This document shows positions 17,617 to 26,444 of a DNA stretch of 64,000 nucleotides, piece by piece. A program made the position numbers and the translations under genes. Numbering within the stretch: position 1 is the first letter of the stretch; each line of letters begins with the position of its first letter. The DNA lies in NCBI GenBank assembly GCA_016290775.1, contig JAEEVF010000005.1, positions 1 through 64,000 of the forward strand. The letters run 5' to 3'. The DNA is from Acetatifactor sp. (GTDB lineage: Bacteria; Bacillota; Clostridia; Lachnospirales; Lachnospiraceae). The notes under the pieces are model-generated. The model had not been told where the DNA came from and did no database searches. It saw nothing but the letters and a program-made list of their open reading frames with translations.

Positions 17617-17645
17617 TTGCCCAGCGGAATGTTCAATGATATAAT
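17617..17645 (+). promoter_or_regulatory. promoter of the small membrane protein gene
   Basis: TTGCCC (17617-17622), 17 bp, TATAAT (17640-17645) with extended TG at 17637. Confidence 0.7.
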
Positions 17646-17670
17646 GGATCCAGAGAAAGGAGACCTTGTC

Positions 17671-18099
17671 ATGGAAAAGAAAAAACGTAAGTTTCCGGTG
17701 AAATTGCCCTTATATTTGGGGATTGCATCCATCGTTTTGGTTCTGCTGTCATTAGTCGTGATTCGGTTTGAAGACAGATTTGAATTCCTACGGGAGATCA
17801 TAACGCCAGGGATGATCATGTTTGCGGCGTATTTGCTCGGAGTGGTCTCGGCGTTCGTTGGATTTGTTTTGTCGATCATTGGAATGATCGTTTTGAAAAA
17901 AAAGAAGAACGGCACGAAAAAAGAAAAAGCATTCCTTGGCGTGGGCTGCGCCCTCTGCATACTTATATTTGTGATCGAAGTTACGATTGCTGTATGGTTT
18001 TTTATTATGCTGGTCAAGGCCTTAGAAAACTTGCTGTATAGTTGGCCTAATCCGTTCAGCCTCATGGAGGATAGCCTACCCAAGGGGTATTATGAGTAA
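17671..18099 (+). CDS. small integral membrane protein, unknown family
   Basis: 142 aa from ATG 17671 (AAAGGAGACC). Three hydrophobic helices are visible (LYLGIASIVLVLLSLVV; MFAAYLLGVVSAFVGFVLSI; VGCALCILIFVIEVTIAVWF), with a very basic N-terminus and a basic loop KKKKNGTKKEK after helix 2. I do not recognise it. It has its own promoter and lies upstream of PPK2. Confidence 0.7.
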   Translation: MEKKKRKFPVKLPLYLGIASIVLVLLSLVVIRFEDRFEFLREIITPGMIMFAAYLLGVVSAFVGFVLSIIGMIVLKKKKNGTKKEKAFLGVGCALCILIFVIEVTIAVWFFIMLVKALENLLYSWPNPFSLMEDSLPKGYYE

Positions 18100-18126
18100 A
18101 AAAATCTACAAGTGTTCTCGCAGACG

Positions 18127-18135
18127 TGATATAAT
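18127..18135 (+). promoter_or_regulatory. extended -10 promoter of the PPK2 gene
   Basis: TG-A-TATAAT at 18127-18135. No good -35 is visible; the extended -10 probably compensates. Confidence 0.5.
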
Positions 18136-18188
18136 ATAACTTAGCACTTGGGTTATGGCAAGAATTCATTATTGGAGGAGGTATCAGC

Positions 18189-19169
18189 ATGGCATTCAAG
18201 AAGTATGTTTACGATGGAACCAAGAAGTTTATGATCGCGAAGTCTTCAACGGACGAGACGAGTCTGTGCAAGGACCGCAAGGATGCGGAAGCGAAAATGC
18301 TAAAGAACGCGGAAGAAATCGACAAGCTGCAGGAAAAGCTCTATGCCGAGAAGAAGGAAGGCGTCATCTTCCTGTTCCAGGCGATGGATGCCGCTGGAAA
18401 AGACGGCACCATCCGCGCCGTGCTCTCCTCGCTTTCTCCTCATGGCGTTCATGAGGTTGCGTTCAAAGCGCCGAGTTCGGATGAGTTGGCTCATGACTAT
18501 CTGTGGCGCGTAGCGTCAAAGACGCCTGCGAAGGGCGAGATCGCAATCTTCAACCGTTCCCATTATGAGGACGTCCTGATCGGCAAGGTGAAAAAGCTCT
18601 ACGAATCCCAGGCCAACGCGAGACGCATCGACCTCGACAGAGTCATCGTGAATCGTTATGAGGACATTCGGAATTTTGAAGAATATCTCTACCGCAACAA
18701 CGTGCGCACCGTAAAGATCTTCCTGCACGTGTCGAAGGAAGAACAGGCAAAGCGCTTCCTTTCCCGCATCGAGGAGCCGGAGAAGAACTGGAAATTCAGC
18801 GGCAGTGACTACGATGAGAGAGCATATTGGGATGCATATCAGGAAGCCTTCGAGAGTGCGATCAATGCGACGTCGACCAAGCATTGCCCTTGGTATGTCG
18901 TACCCGCAGACCACAAGTGGTACATGCGCTACGTGGTTTCCGAGATCATTCTCGCGACCCTCAAGGAGATGGATCCTCGCTTCCCTGAGGTGACGAAAGA
19001 GCGTCTGGCAACCTTCGCAACCTACAAAGAAGAGCTGCTAAAGCAACTCCCGAAGGAGGCAAAGGAGACCAAGAAGGCCGCGCCTAAGGAGGCCAAGAAG
19101 TCGAAGCAGGCAAAGTCGTCCAAGAAGGACACGACCAAGAAGGACACGACCAAGAAATCTAAGAAATAA
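18189..19169 (+). CDS. ppk2: PPK2-family polyphosphate kinase
   Basis: 326 aa, GGAGG ribosome site. PPK2 transfers phosphate between polyphosphate and nucleotides. The P-loop QAMDAAGKDGTI (near residues 63-74) and the second motif IAIFNRSHYEDVLI are diagnostic, and the single-domain length fits. The last 40 residues are a Lys/Ala/Ser tail with the direct repeat KKDTTKKDTTKK, which is not part of the fold and could bind polyphosphate or nucleic acid. Which nucleotide it uses cannot be told from sequence. Confidence 0.93.
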   Translation: MAFKKYVYDGTKKFMIAKSSTDETSLCKDRKDAEAKMLKNAEEIDKLQEKLYAEKKEGVIFLFQAMDAAGKDGTIRAVLSSLSPHGVHEVAFKAPSSDELAHDYLWRVASKTPAKGEIAIFNRSHYEDVLIGKVKKLYESQANARRIDLDRVIVNRYEDIRNFEEYLYRNNVRTVKIFLHVSKEEQAKRFLSRIEEPEKNWKFSGSDYDERAYWDAYQEAFESAINATSTKHCPWYVVPADHKWYMRYVVSEIILATLKEMDPRFPEVTKERLATFATYKEELLKQLPKEAKETKKAAPKEAKKSKQAKSSKKDTTKKDTTKKSKK

Positions 19170-19172
19170 GCC

Positions 19173-19230
19173 GGTGTGCCAGTGGGGACGGTTCTTTTTG
19201 GTGTGCCAGTGGCACACTCACTGGCACACC
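19173..19230. repeat. GTGCCAGTGGGGACGG-family palindromic repeat, copy 1 (rearranged)
   Basis: GGTGTGCCAGTGGGGACGG is followed by TTCTTTTTGG, then a tight palindrome of GTGCCAGTGGCAC type and an inverted end ACTGGCACACC. It lies between PPK2 and the zinc operon, directly upstream of the operon promoter. Confidence 0.85.
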
Positions 19231-19259
19231 TTGACATTCCTGCGCGCAATGGCTATAAT
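19231..19259 (+). promoter_or_regulatory. consensus promoter of the zinc uptake operon
   Basis: TTGACA (19231-19236), exactly 17 bp, TATAAT (19254-19259). The -35 abuts the palindromic repeat. I see no clear Zur box between it and the first gene. Confidence 0.85.
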
Positions 19260-19304
19260 ATGCACGACGCCCGTAGGTTACTGGATAAAGTGAAGGCAAA
19301 GCAC

Positions 19305-19616
19305 ATGCGCGTTAGGAATGATCAAAAAGCAAGAAGGATCACGGCCTGCATCATGATAGTCATGGTGCTTTTCATTATGCTGTTTTCCGAGTGCTTTATC
19401 GCTTCTCATGCCGATCATGATTGCTCCGGCGAAGACTGCCCGATTTGTGCCTGCATCCATCAGTGCGAGAGCATGCTGCGTGGCTTTGGAAGCACCTTAT
19501 TGGGCTTCGTCGCGCTGATCTGCCCGCCCCTTTGCGTTCTGGCGTCCATTTTCCTTTTTGCGCGTTTCTGCGCAAGGATCACCCCTGTATCTCAAAAGGT
19601 TCGCATGAACAATTGA
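19305..19616 (+). CDS. small membrane protein at head of zinc uptake operon
   Basis: 103 aa from ATG 19305. Upstream in-frame starts lie inside or before the promoter, so this start is preferred; GAAGG is 9 bp upstream. A hydrophobic helix (TACIMIVMVLFIMLFSECF) is followed by HADHDCSGEDCPICACIHQC, a His/Cys-rich extracellular-type segment suited to metal binding. A second helix follows (GFVALICPPLCVLASIFLF). It is 60 bp upstream of the zinc-binding protein gene, so a role in metal handling is a reasonable inference. Confidence 0.7.
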   Translation: MRVRNDQKARRITACIMIVMVLFIMLFSECFIASHADHDCSGEDCPICACIHQCESMLRGFGSTLLGFVALICPPLCVLASIFLFARFCARITPVSQKVRMNN

Positions 19617-19676
19617 AACGCCCCGTCACTTTCTGATCTTATATGACATCGAAAAGTAACGGAGGTTTGTTTCGTA

Positions 19677-20804
19677 ATGAAAAAAATAATCATAGTTCTT
19701 TTGTCTGCCATTCTAATGGCAGGCTGTCTTTCGGCGTGCAGCAAGGCAGGCGCATCAGATGGTGCCCGCAATGGAAAGCTGCAGATCGTCACGACCATTT
19801 TTCCTGAATATGACTGGGTCATGAACGTCCTTGGGGAGAATCCCGGGAACGCTGAAGTGACCATGCTGCTCGACACCGGCGTGGACCTGCACAATTATCA
19901 GCCGACGGCGGCCGACGTCCTGAAAATCTCTACCTGCGACATGTTCATCTACGTGGGCGGCGAGTCCGACGCCTGGGTGGAGGATGCGCTCAAGGAAGCG
20001 ACAAATAAGAATATGTCCGTGATCAATCTTCTTGAAGTTCTTGGCGATTCCGTGAAGGAAGAGGAGATGGTCGAGGGCATGCAGGAAGACGAGCACGACC
20101 ATGACCACGACCACGAAGACGCGGACCACGACCATGAAGATGCGGATCATGACCACGAAGACGCAGACCACGACCACGAAGACGCAAATCACGACCATGA
20201 GGACGAGGATCATGACCATGAGGACGCAGGTCATGATCACGAGCATCACCATGAGGACGGCGAGATCGAATATGACGAGCATGTTTGGCTGTCCCTTCGC
20301 AACGCTGCGACTTTGACGGAATATATCGCCGAAGAGCTTTCTCGCATCGACTCCGCAAACGCTGAGAACTACAAGAAGAATGCGGAAGAATATGCGGCAA
20401 AGCTGAAGGCACTTGATCAGCAGTATGCGGACGCCGTAGCCAAGGCGCCGGTAAAGACGGTTTTGTTTGGAGACCGCTTCCCGTTCCGCTATCTTGTGGA
20501 TGATTATGGTCTGTCTTATTACGCCGCCTTTGTGGGGTGTTCAGCCGAGACGGAGGCAAGCTTTGAGACGATCACGTTCCTTGCAGGAAAAGTGGATGAG
20601 CTGAATCTTCATGCCGTCCTGAAGATCGAAGGAAAGGATCAAAGGATCGCGGAGACGATCGTTCGGACCACAAAAAGCAAGGATCAGGTGATCCTGACCA
20701 TGGATTCCATGCAGGCCACCACGGCAAAGGACGTTAAGGCCGGAGTTACGTATCTGTCCATCATGGAGCAGAACCTGACGGCACTGACGCAGGCCCTTAA
20801 GTAG
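19677..20804 (+). CDS. znuA: zinc ABC transporter substrate-binding lipoprotein (ZnuA/AdcA type)
   Basis: 375 aa with signal peptide and lipobox (AGCLSAC). The fold is that of cluster A-I metal binders: IVTTIFPEYDWVMNVLG, then LLDTGVDLHNYQPTAADV with the first metal His, and DEHVWLSLRNA with the second. Residues about 135-195 are a His/Asp-rich loop built from repeats of DHDHEDA, typical of zinc rather than manganese binders. GGAGG ribosome site. ATPase and permease genes follow directly. Confidence 0.93.
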   Translation: MKKIIIVLLSAILMAGCLSACSKAGASDGARNGKLQIVTTIFPEYDWVMNVLGENPGNAEVTMLLDTGVDLHNYQPTAADVLKISTCDMFIYVGGESDAWVEDALKEATNKNMSVINLLEVLGDSVKEEEMVEGMQEDEHDHDHDHEDADHDHEDADHDHEDADHDHEDANHDHEDEDHDHEDAGHDHEHHHEDGEIEYDEHVWLSLRNAATLTEYIAEELSRIDSANAENYKKNAEEYAAKLKALDQQYADAVAKAPVKTVLFGDRFPFRYLVDDYGLSYYAAFVGCSAETEASFETITFLAGKVDELNLHAVLKIEGKDQRIAETIVRTTKSKDQVILTMDSMQATTAKDVKAGVTYLSIMEQNLTALTQALK

Positions 20805-20902
20805 TAAGGAACCCCAGGCCCTGAAGTAACAACTTAAGACGCACGTGAGAGCATTGGCGCGTGCAATGAAGTACTGGCGCATCGCGCCTGAAAGGAGTAA
20901 AA

Positions 20903-21613
20903 ATGGCTTTCATCACCGCAAAGGATCTGACGCTTGGATATGATGCACAGGTTGTTGCCCACGACTTGAATTTCGCCGTGGGAAAGGGCGATTACCTGTG
21001 CATCGTCGGGGAAAATGGCTCCGGAAAATCAACCCTTATGAAAACCTTATTAGGCCTAAAAGACCCGCTGGGCGGAAAGATCTGCTTCGGTGATGGCCTA
21101 AAAGCCACTGACATTGGCTATCTGCCGCAGCAAACGGTCGTCCAAAAGGACTTCCCGGCATCCGTGAAGGAGATCGTTCTTTCCGGATGCCAGAGCCGCT
21201 GCGGCCTGCGGCCGTTTTACAAAAAAGAGGAGAAAGACCTCGCAATGGAAAACATGGAGCGCATGGGAATTATGGAGCTGGAAAACCGCTGCTACAGGGA
21301 GCTTTCGGGCGGACAGCAGCAGCGCGTGCTCCTCGCGAGGGCCCTGTGCGCGGCAAAAGAGGTGCTGCTCCTCGATGAGCCCGTGGCGGGCCTCGACCCA
21401 ATCGTCACGGAGCAGATGTATGACTTGATCGAAAAGCTCAACAATGAAGGGATCACAATTCTGATGATCTCCCACGACATTGGCGCGGCGCTAAGATATG
21501 CCAACAAGATCTTGCATTTGGGCGACAGCGTGTTTTTCGGGACCAAGGCGGAGTATTTGGAAAGCGAGTCGGGCAAGTCGTTTCTTGCCAGGCAGAAAGG
21601 CGGTGAGCATTGA
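20903..21613 (+). CDS. znuC: zinc ABC transporter ATP-binding protein
   Basis: 236 aa. Walker A GENGSGKST near residue 37, signature LSGGQQQRV, Walker B LLLDEPVAGLD, and the H-loop ISHDI are all intact. The stop overlaps the permease start (TGATG), so translation is coupled. It energises metal import with the binding protein and permease. Confidence 0.93.
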   Translation: MAFITAKDLTLGYDAQVVAHDLNFAVGKGDYLCIVGENGSGKSTLMKTLLGLKDPLGGKICFGDGLKATDIGYLPQQTVVQKDFPASVKEIVLSGCQSRCGLRPFYKKEEKDLAMENMERMGIMELENRCYRELSGGQQQRVLLARALCAAKEVLLLDEPVAGLDPIVTEQMYDLIEKLNNEGITILMISHDIGAALRYANKILHLGDSVFFGTKAEYLESESGKSFLARQKGGEH

Positions 21614-22452
21614 TGGACAAACTGATCTTGTATCTGCAATATCCTTTCGTCAGGTATGCGCTGATCGTCGGTGTTTTGATCGCGCTGTGTTCTTCGCTGC
21701 TTGGCGTGACGCTTGTGCTCAAACGCTTCTCGTTTATCGGCGACGGTCTGTCGCACGTGGCCTTCGGCGCCATGTCCATCGCGGCGGTGCTGCAATTCTC
21801 GAATGAGATGGTGCTTGTGCTTCCCCTTACTGTCGTCAGCGCGGTGTTGCTCCTTCGCACCGGGAAGAATGCGAAGATCAAAGGGGACGCCGCGATCGCC
21901 ATGATCTCGGTGGGCGCGCTGGGCTTCGGGTATCTTATCATGAATATATTTTCGACTTCGTCAAACATAACCGGCGACGTTTGTTCCACGTTGTTTGGCT
22001 CCACGTCGATCCTGACGCTGACGCAGGCGGAGGTGTGGATCTGCATCCTGCTTTCCGTTGTCGTCGTAATGATATTCCTTCTCTTTTACAACAAAATCTT
22101 TGCGGTGACCTTCGATGAGGATTTTGCAAGGGCGACCGGGACGAAGGCGGGAGCATATAATCTGATGATCGCCATCGTGATCGCAGTCATTATCGTGCTT
22201 GCGATGAACCTTGTGGGATCGCTTCTGATCTCCGCGCTGATCATTTTTCCGGCGTTGTCGGCCATGCGACTTTTCCAGAGTTTCAAAGGCGTGACGATCT
22301 GTTCCGCGGTATTGTCAGTGCTCGGCGCGCTCAGCGGGATCGTGATCTCGATCCTGGCGGGAACACCCGTAGGTTCAACGATCGTGGCAGTGGACGTGGT
22401 GATCTTTGCAGTATGCTATGCGCTCGGCGCAGTCAAAGGAGGTATCAGATGA
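21613..22452 (+). CDS. znuB: zinc ABC transporter permease
   Basis: 279 aa from ATG 21613, overlapping the ATPase stop; a TTG at 21610 is also possible. About eight hydrophobic helices are present, with the ABC-3 family pattern KRFSFIGDGLSHVAFGAM near residue 36 and LVGSLLISALIIFPALSAM. It overlaps the next gene by four bases (ATGA), so all four genes are coupled. Confidence 0.93.
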   Translation: MDKLILYLQYPFVRYALIVGVLIALCSSLLGVTLVLKRFSFIGDGLSHVAFGAMSIAAVLQFSNEMVLVLPLTVVSAVLLLRTGKNAKIKGDAAIAMISVGALGFGYLIMNIFSTSSNITGDVCSTLFGSTSILTLTQAEVWICILLSVVVVMIFLLFYNKIFAVTFDEDFARATGTKAGAYNLMIAIVIAVIIVLAMNLVGSLLISALIIFPALSAMRLFQSFKGVTICSAVLSVLGALSGIVISILAGTPVGSTIVAVDVVIFAVCYALGAVKGGIR

Positions 22453-23234
22453 TGAGAATGAAAAAGCTTGGCAGAGTTTTGGCAGGTGTCATGATGATCA
22501 TGTTGCTGGCATGCTGCGGCAATGGCGCTAGTGACGGCAACGATGCGGCGCGCCGCACGCAAGGCACCGGGAACGTGCAGAGCGTTCTTGAGCAGGAGAT
22601 GGCGAAGGCGGACAAGGCGGCGGAGGACAAAGGGAACGGCGAAGAGGCAGGAGGAACGAAGGATTCCAAGGAAGGCACTGGGACGGAGAGTTCTGAGGCA
22701 CTAGGCGGTGAGACTTCGAGCTTGCAAGGTGCTGGCTCAGGAGATTCCCAAGGTACAGGCGCTGAAAGCTCTGGCTCCGACGGTGCTGGCTCACAAGGCA
22801 CGGGCACTGGCGAGGCAGACTCCCAAGGCGCAGGCACCGAGGGCTCTGGCGCTGGTTTGCAAGGAACCGACGCAAGCCCCCAGCCTGCAGCCGCCATCGA
22901 CGTTGACCTCACCAAACTTTCGTCGACGATGGTATATTCCGAGGTATACAACATGATGTACAACGCGCCGGACTATGTCGGCAAGGTCGTGAAAATGCGC
23001 GGACTCTACTCCCTCTACTACGACGAGGGCACGGGCAAGTATTATCACGCCTGCATCATCCAGGACGCCACCGCGTGCTGCGCGCAGGGAATCGAGTTCG
23101 AATTGACCGAAGATTATCGCTTCCCCGAGGACTACCCCGAGGTGAATGACGAGGTCTGCGTGACCGGCACCTTCGACATCTACTACGAAGGCCAATACCA
23201 GTATGTCACCCTGCGCGGCGCTACCCTTCAATAA
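22449..23234 (+). CDS. putative lipoprotein co-transcribed with zinc transporter
   Basis: 261 aa from ATG 22449 (AAAGGAGG; ATGA overlap with the permease). A lipobox-like LLACC follows the signal helix. Residues about 30-150 are low complexity, rich in Gly, Ser, Ala, Glu and Thr, with degenerate repeats of the type GSGDSQGTGAES: a flexible spacer. The last 100 residues (YVGKVVKMRGLYSLYYDEG, then HACIIQDATACCAQGIEFEL) look like a small OB-type beta-barrel, as seen at the C-terminus of TIGR03943/YcgQ-like proteins tied to zinc homeostasis. A role in surface metal capture is inferred. Confidence 0.75.
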   Translation: MMRMKKLGRVLAGVMMIMLLACCGNGASDGNDAARRTQGTGNVQSVLEQEMAKADKAAEDKGNGEEAGGTKDSKEGTGTESSEALGGETSSLQGAGSGDSQGTGAESSGSDGAGSQGTGTGEADSQGAGTEGSGAGLQGTDASPQPAAAIDVDLTKLSSTMVYSEVYNMMYNAPDYVGKVVKMRGLYSLYYDEGTGKYYHACIIQDATACCAQGIEFELTEDYRFPEDYPEVNDEVCVTGTFDIYYEGQYQYVTLRGATLQ

Positions 23235-23237
23235 GTC

Positions 23238-23394
23238 GGTGTGCCAGTGGGGACGGTTCTTTTTGGCGTGCCAGTGGGGACGGTTCTTTTTGGCACGTTT
23301 TCCCCATGGGAAAAACGTGCCAAAAAGAACCGTCCCCACTGGCACACCAGAACCGTCCCCACTGGCACACCAGAACCGTCCCCACTGGCACACC
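23238..23394. repeat. palindromic repeat, copy 2 (compound)
   Basis: Two forward units (GTGCCAGTGGGGACGG then TTCTTTTTGG) are followed by the centre TTTTCCCCATGGGAAAA and three inverted units (ACCGTCCCCACTGGCAC). This is the longest copy in the window. It lies directly after the lipoprotein stop and could form a very stable hairpin, acting as a terminator. Confidence 0.9.
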
Positions 23395-23488
23395 TTACAA
23401 TTCTGTAAGGTTCTCGAAAGCTAATCCAATGGCATCTCCGCCAGTTTGATGGTATCGTATGATCAGATCAAACAGACGGAGGTGCGTC

Positions 23489-24823
23489 ATGAAAAAGACA
23501 AATCAAGATAACATCCCAAACAATCAAGAAAAGGAAGCTAAGGCAAAGAAGAGCCGTCGCGTAACGTGGATTATCATTGCGGTCATCGTATTGATCCTCT
23601 TGGGTTCTCAGATGATCTCGAAGCTCATTAAGCCCGCCAAGATCGAGGGCTTTGAAGCGGCAGTGACCACCATCGAAGGCATCGAGATCCCTACGGGCGT
23701 TCGCATCGTGGCTCTGGGTGAGGCGACCCACGGAAACAAGGAATTCCAGGAGCTGAAGCTCGAAGTTTTCCAGCAGCTCGTGGCAAAGACCAACGTTCGC
23801 GCGCTGATCCTCGAGGGTGACGTCGGCGGATGCGAGCTGGCGAACAGATATATCCAAGGCGGAGAGGGCACGGCGGAAGAAGTGACGCGCCACCTCGGCT
23901 ACGGGATCTACCGCACGAACCAGATGTGCGCGCTCGTGCAGTGGATGCATGACTACAACCAGACGGCCGCAGACGCTGACAAGGTTCGCCTCTACGGCAT
24001 GGACATGCAATATGACGAGGACACGATAGCCGCGCTGAATGCGTTCTACGCAAAGGTTGATGAGAACAAAGAAGCGACCTACGCTGCCAAATTCACGGAA
24101 TATCTCGGCGAAACCTACAAGGGTTATGATTCGAATAAATATGATGAGATCGTTGCTTTGATGGACGAAATCGAGAAAGACATTGAGGAAAACAAGGCCG
24201 CATATGCGCAGAAGACCAGCGCTGCCCAGACGCAGTACGCCGGACACCTTGCGGAGAACCTGAAATACTTCATCAGCTACTGCGTGAAGGAAGGGGAGAC
24301 GAAGAAGGCCAGAGACACCTACATGAAGAAGAACGTAGACTGGATCCTTGCGGCAGAAGAAGCGGAGCGTAACGGCGCTGTCATGGTGTCCTGCCATAAC
24401 GGCCACATGACCAAGAACCAGTCGACGGCATATACCTTCCTCGGCAAGTTCCTCTATGAGGAATACGGCGATGCTTACTTTGCGATCGGCACGGACTATT
24501 ACAACACCGAAGACAACGTACCGAACGCCAGCTACACCGCGCGCATCACTGCAAAGCTTTGCTCCGACGACCCCTTGGCATATCAGGTTGGCGCCCTTCC
24601 GGAGAACAAGTACTTCCTCGACTTCTCCAAGGTGGATGAAAACAGCGCCCTTGGCAAAAAGATCCACTCCGCCATCCCGACCGGCTCCCTTAGCGAGGCC
24701 TATTCGCCCCTCTACAAAGTCGTGAAGTCCATGACTCAGCTTCGCCAGGCACCCTCCGACATGTTCGATGCGATGATCCTGGTTTACGACGCAACTCCCA
24801 TCGAAATCTGGCCCCGCCAGTAA
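23489..24823 (+). CDS. membrane-anchored erythromycin-esterase-like protein
   Basis: 444 aa from ATG 23489 (GGAGGTG). A basic N-terminus and one hydrophobic helix (residues about 25-45) anchor an extracellular domain. The Ere/succinoglycan-biosynthesis fold is clear: LGEATHGNKEFQELKLEVFQ (the active-site Glu and His), LILEGDVGGCELAN, GMDMQYDED, and MVSCHNGHMTKN with a second His. True erythromycin esterases are cytosolic enzymes that open macrolide rings; a surface-anchored relative probably has another substrate. Confidence 0.85.
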   Translation: MKKTNQDNIPNNQEKEAKAKKSRRVTWIIIAVIVLILLGSQMISKLIKPAKIEGFEAAVTTIEGIEIPTGVRIVALGEATHGNKEFQELKLEVFQQLVAKTNVRALILEGDVGGCELANRYIQGGEGTAEEVTRHLGYGIYRTNQMCALVQWMHDYNQTAADADKVRLYGMDMQYDEDTIAALNAFYAKVDENKEATYAAKFTEYLGETYKGYDSNKYDEIVALMDEIEKDIEENKAAYAQKTSAAQTQYAGHLAENLKYFISYCVKEGETKKARDTYMKKNVDWILAAEEAERNGAVMVSCHNGHMTKNQSTAYTFLGKFLYEEYGDAYFAIGTDYYNTEDNVPNASYTARITAKLCSDDPLAYQVGALPENKYFLDFSKVDENSALGKKIHSAIPTGSLSEAYSPLYKVVKSMTQLRQAPSDMFDAMILVYDATPIEIWPRQ

Positions 24824-24826
24824 TAA

Positions 24827-24910
24827 GGCGTGCCAGTGGGGACGGTTCTTTTTGGCACGTTTTCCCCAAGGGAAAAACGTGCCAAAAAGAACCGTCCCCA
24901 CTGGCACGCC
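24827..24910. repeat. palindromic repeat, copy 3
   Basis: A near-perfect 84-bp palindrome: GGCGTGCCAGTGGGGACGG at the left, centre TTTTCCCCAAGGGAAAA, and the reverse complement at the right. It starts 3 bp after the upstream stop codon. Confidence 0.92.
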
Positions 24911-24919
24911 AAGACTTGC

Positions 24920-24949
24920 TTGCATCATTCGCGCACTCCATGATAGAAT
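24920..24949 (+). promoter_or_regulatory. promoter of the AGCS symporter gene
   Basis: TTGCAT (24920-24925), 18 bp, TAGAAT (24944-24949) with extended TG at 24941. Confidence 0.6.
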
Positions 24950-24989
24950 GAATTGGGAAGGTTATCAAATTCATTTTGGGGGTGCGTGA

Positions 24990-26399
24990 ATGATCACACA
25001 ATTTTTGGACAAGATCGACGGGGTAATGTATTACCCCATTCTCATCATTGTCATGTCTCTCGCGGGTATCTACTTCACGATACTCACGAAAGGCGTGCAG
25101 ATCCGGCTGTTCCCGGAGTCACTTCGCCTTTTGGCGGAGCCGCCCGAGGACAAAAAGAACGTTTCCTCGCTGCAGGCGATGCTTGTGTCCACGGCGTCGC
25201 GCGTGGGCACGGGAAACATTGTCGGCGTTTCGACCGCAATCTGCCTTGGCGGCCCGGGCGCATGTTTTTGGATGTGGATCATGTGCATCATCGGTGCGTC
25301 CTCCGCGTTTGTGGAAAGTACGCTCGCACAGATCTACAAAAGGAAAAATGCTGACGGTGAGTGCTATGGTGGCCCTGCATATTACATCGAAAGGGCTTTG
25401 CACGCGCCGCTTTTGGCCGCAATCTTCTGCGTATTCTTGATCGCAACGTATGCGGTCGGCTTTAATCTCTTGTGTTCCTACAATCTGCAATCCACTTTTG
25501 AAACTTATTCCTTCTATGATCCTCGCGTCACGCCGCTTATCGTCGGCGTGATCCTGGCTGTCTGCACGGGCTATTGCCTGCTTGGCGGCGGCAAGAGGAT
25601 CGTCAAGCTCACGGGGCTGATCGTGCCCTTTATGGGCGTTTCCTATGTTATCATTTCGCTGGTCGTGATCCTGTTTCACGTTCGCCTGGTACCAGCCATG
25701 TTTGGCCAGATCTTCGCGGATGCCTTTAATTTCAAGGCCATTTTCGGCGGCGTCGCAGGGTCCTGTATGGTTTACGGTATCAAAAGAGGCCTGTATTCGA
25801 ACGAAGCAGGCGTGGGCTCCGCGCCGAACGCATCTGCGTCCGCAAAGGTGTCGCACCCTGCAAAGCAAGGCCTTGTTCAGACCCTTTCCGTGTACATCGA
25901 CACGCTCCTTCTGTGCACCGCTACCGCGCTGATGTGCCTGGCTAGCGGCGTGGAGCGCAGCGAAGCCGTATCCGGCGCGCCCTATGTCCAGAATGCGATC
26001 TCTACGGTGTTTGGAAAGGTTGGCCCCCTGTTCATTACGGTTGCCATGACCCTGTTTGCGTTCACGACCCTTCTGGGGAATTTATATTACGTCGACAACG
26101 CGTTGATCTTCTTAAATCACAAGAAGGTGCCGTCGAAGACCTTCATGCGGATTTTCCACGTCTGCTGTGCCATCGTCGTATTTGTCGGCGCCGTGATCCC
26201 GATGGGCGCCGCATGGGCGCTTGCTGACATTACCATGGGCGGCATGACCCTCATCAACCTGCCGGCCTGCATGATCCTCGGAAAAGTCGCCATTGACGCT
26301 CTAAAAGACTATGAAAAACAAAAGAAAGCCGGCGCAAACCCCGCCTTCTTAGGCAAAAACATCGGCTTGGCAGAAGAAGAACTTGATTTCTGGAAGTAA
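24990..26399 (+). CDS. sodium:alanine symporter family (AGCS) amino-acid transporter
   Basis: 469 aa, GGGGGTG ribosome site. About ten membrane helices are visible. AGCS hallmarks are present: VSTASRVGTGNIVGVSTAIC, GGPGACFWMWIMCIIGASSA, and KRGLYSNEAGVGSAPNASAS. It imports alanine, glycine or related amino acids with sodium. It is monocistronic and flanked on both sides by palindromic repeats. Confidence 0.93.
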   Translation: MITQFLDKIDGVMYYPILIIVMSLAGIYFTILTKGVQIRLFPESLRLLAEPPEDKKNVSSLQAMLVSTASRVGTGNIVGVSTAICLGGPGACFWMWIMCIIGASSAFVESTLAQIYKRKNADGECYGGPAYYIERALHAPLLAAIFCVFLIATYAVGFNLLCSYNLQSTFETYSFYDPRVTPLIVGVILAVCTGYCLLGGGKRIVKLTGLIVPFMGVSYVIISLVVILFHVRLVPAMFGQIFADAFNFKAIFGGVAGSCMVYGIKRGLYSNEAGVGSAPNASASAKVSHPAKQGLVQTLSVYIDTLLLCTATALMCLASGVERSEAVSGAPYVQNAISTVFGKVGPLFITVAMTLFAFTTLLGNLYYVDNALIFLNHKKVPSKTFMRIFHVCCAIVVFVGAVIPMGAAWALADITMGGMTLINLPACMILGKVAIDALKDYEKQKKAGANPAFLGKNIGLAEEELDFWK

Positions 26400-26430
26400 C
26401 GTGCCAATGGGGACGGTTCTTTTTGGCACG
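26400..26430. repeat. palindromic repeat, copy 4 (single unit)
   Basis: Only one unit, CGTGCCAATGGGGACGG plus TTCTTTTTGGCACG, sits between the AGCS stop and the next ribosome site. The outer ends still pair (CGTGCC/GGCACG). Confidence 0.8.
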
Positions 26431-26444
26431 TTTTGGGAGACAAC

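Noticed and set aside
20101..20316. Thr/Arg-rich ORF inside the zinc-binding protein gene
   Set aside because: It is an alternative frame of the His/Asp repeat of znuA.
22528..22956. Overlapping ORFs in both strands of the spacer-rich lipoprotein gene
   Set aside because: They arise from the low-complexity Gly/Ser/Ala codons; only the frame with lipobox and ribosome site is credible.
23238..24910. Long minus-strand open frames across the repeats and the esterase-like gene
   Set aside because: Their ends are translated palindromic repeat (KKNRPHWHA-like text) and the rest is antisense to a clear gene with a ribosome site.
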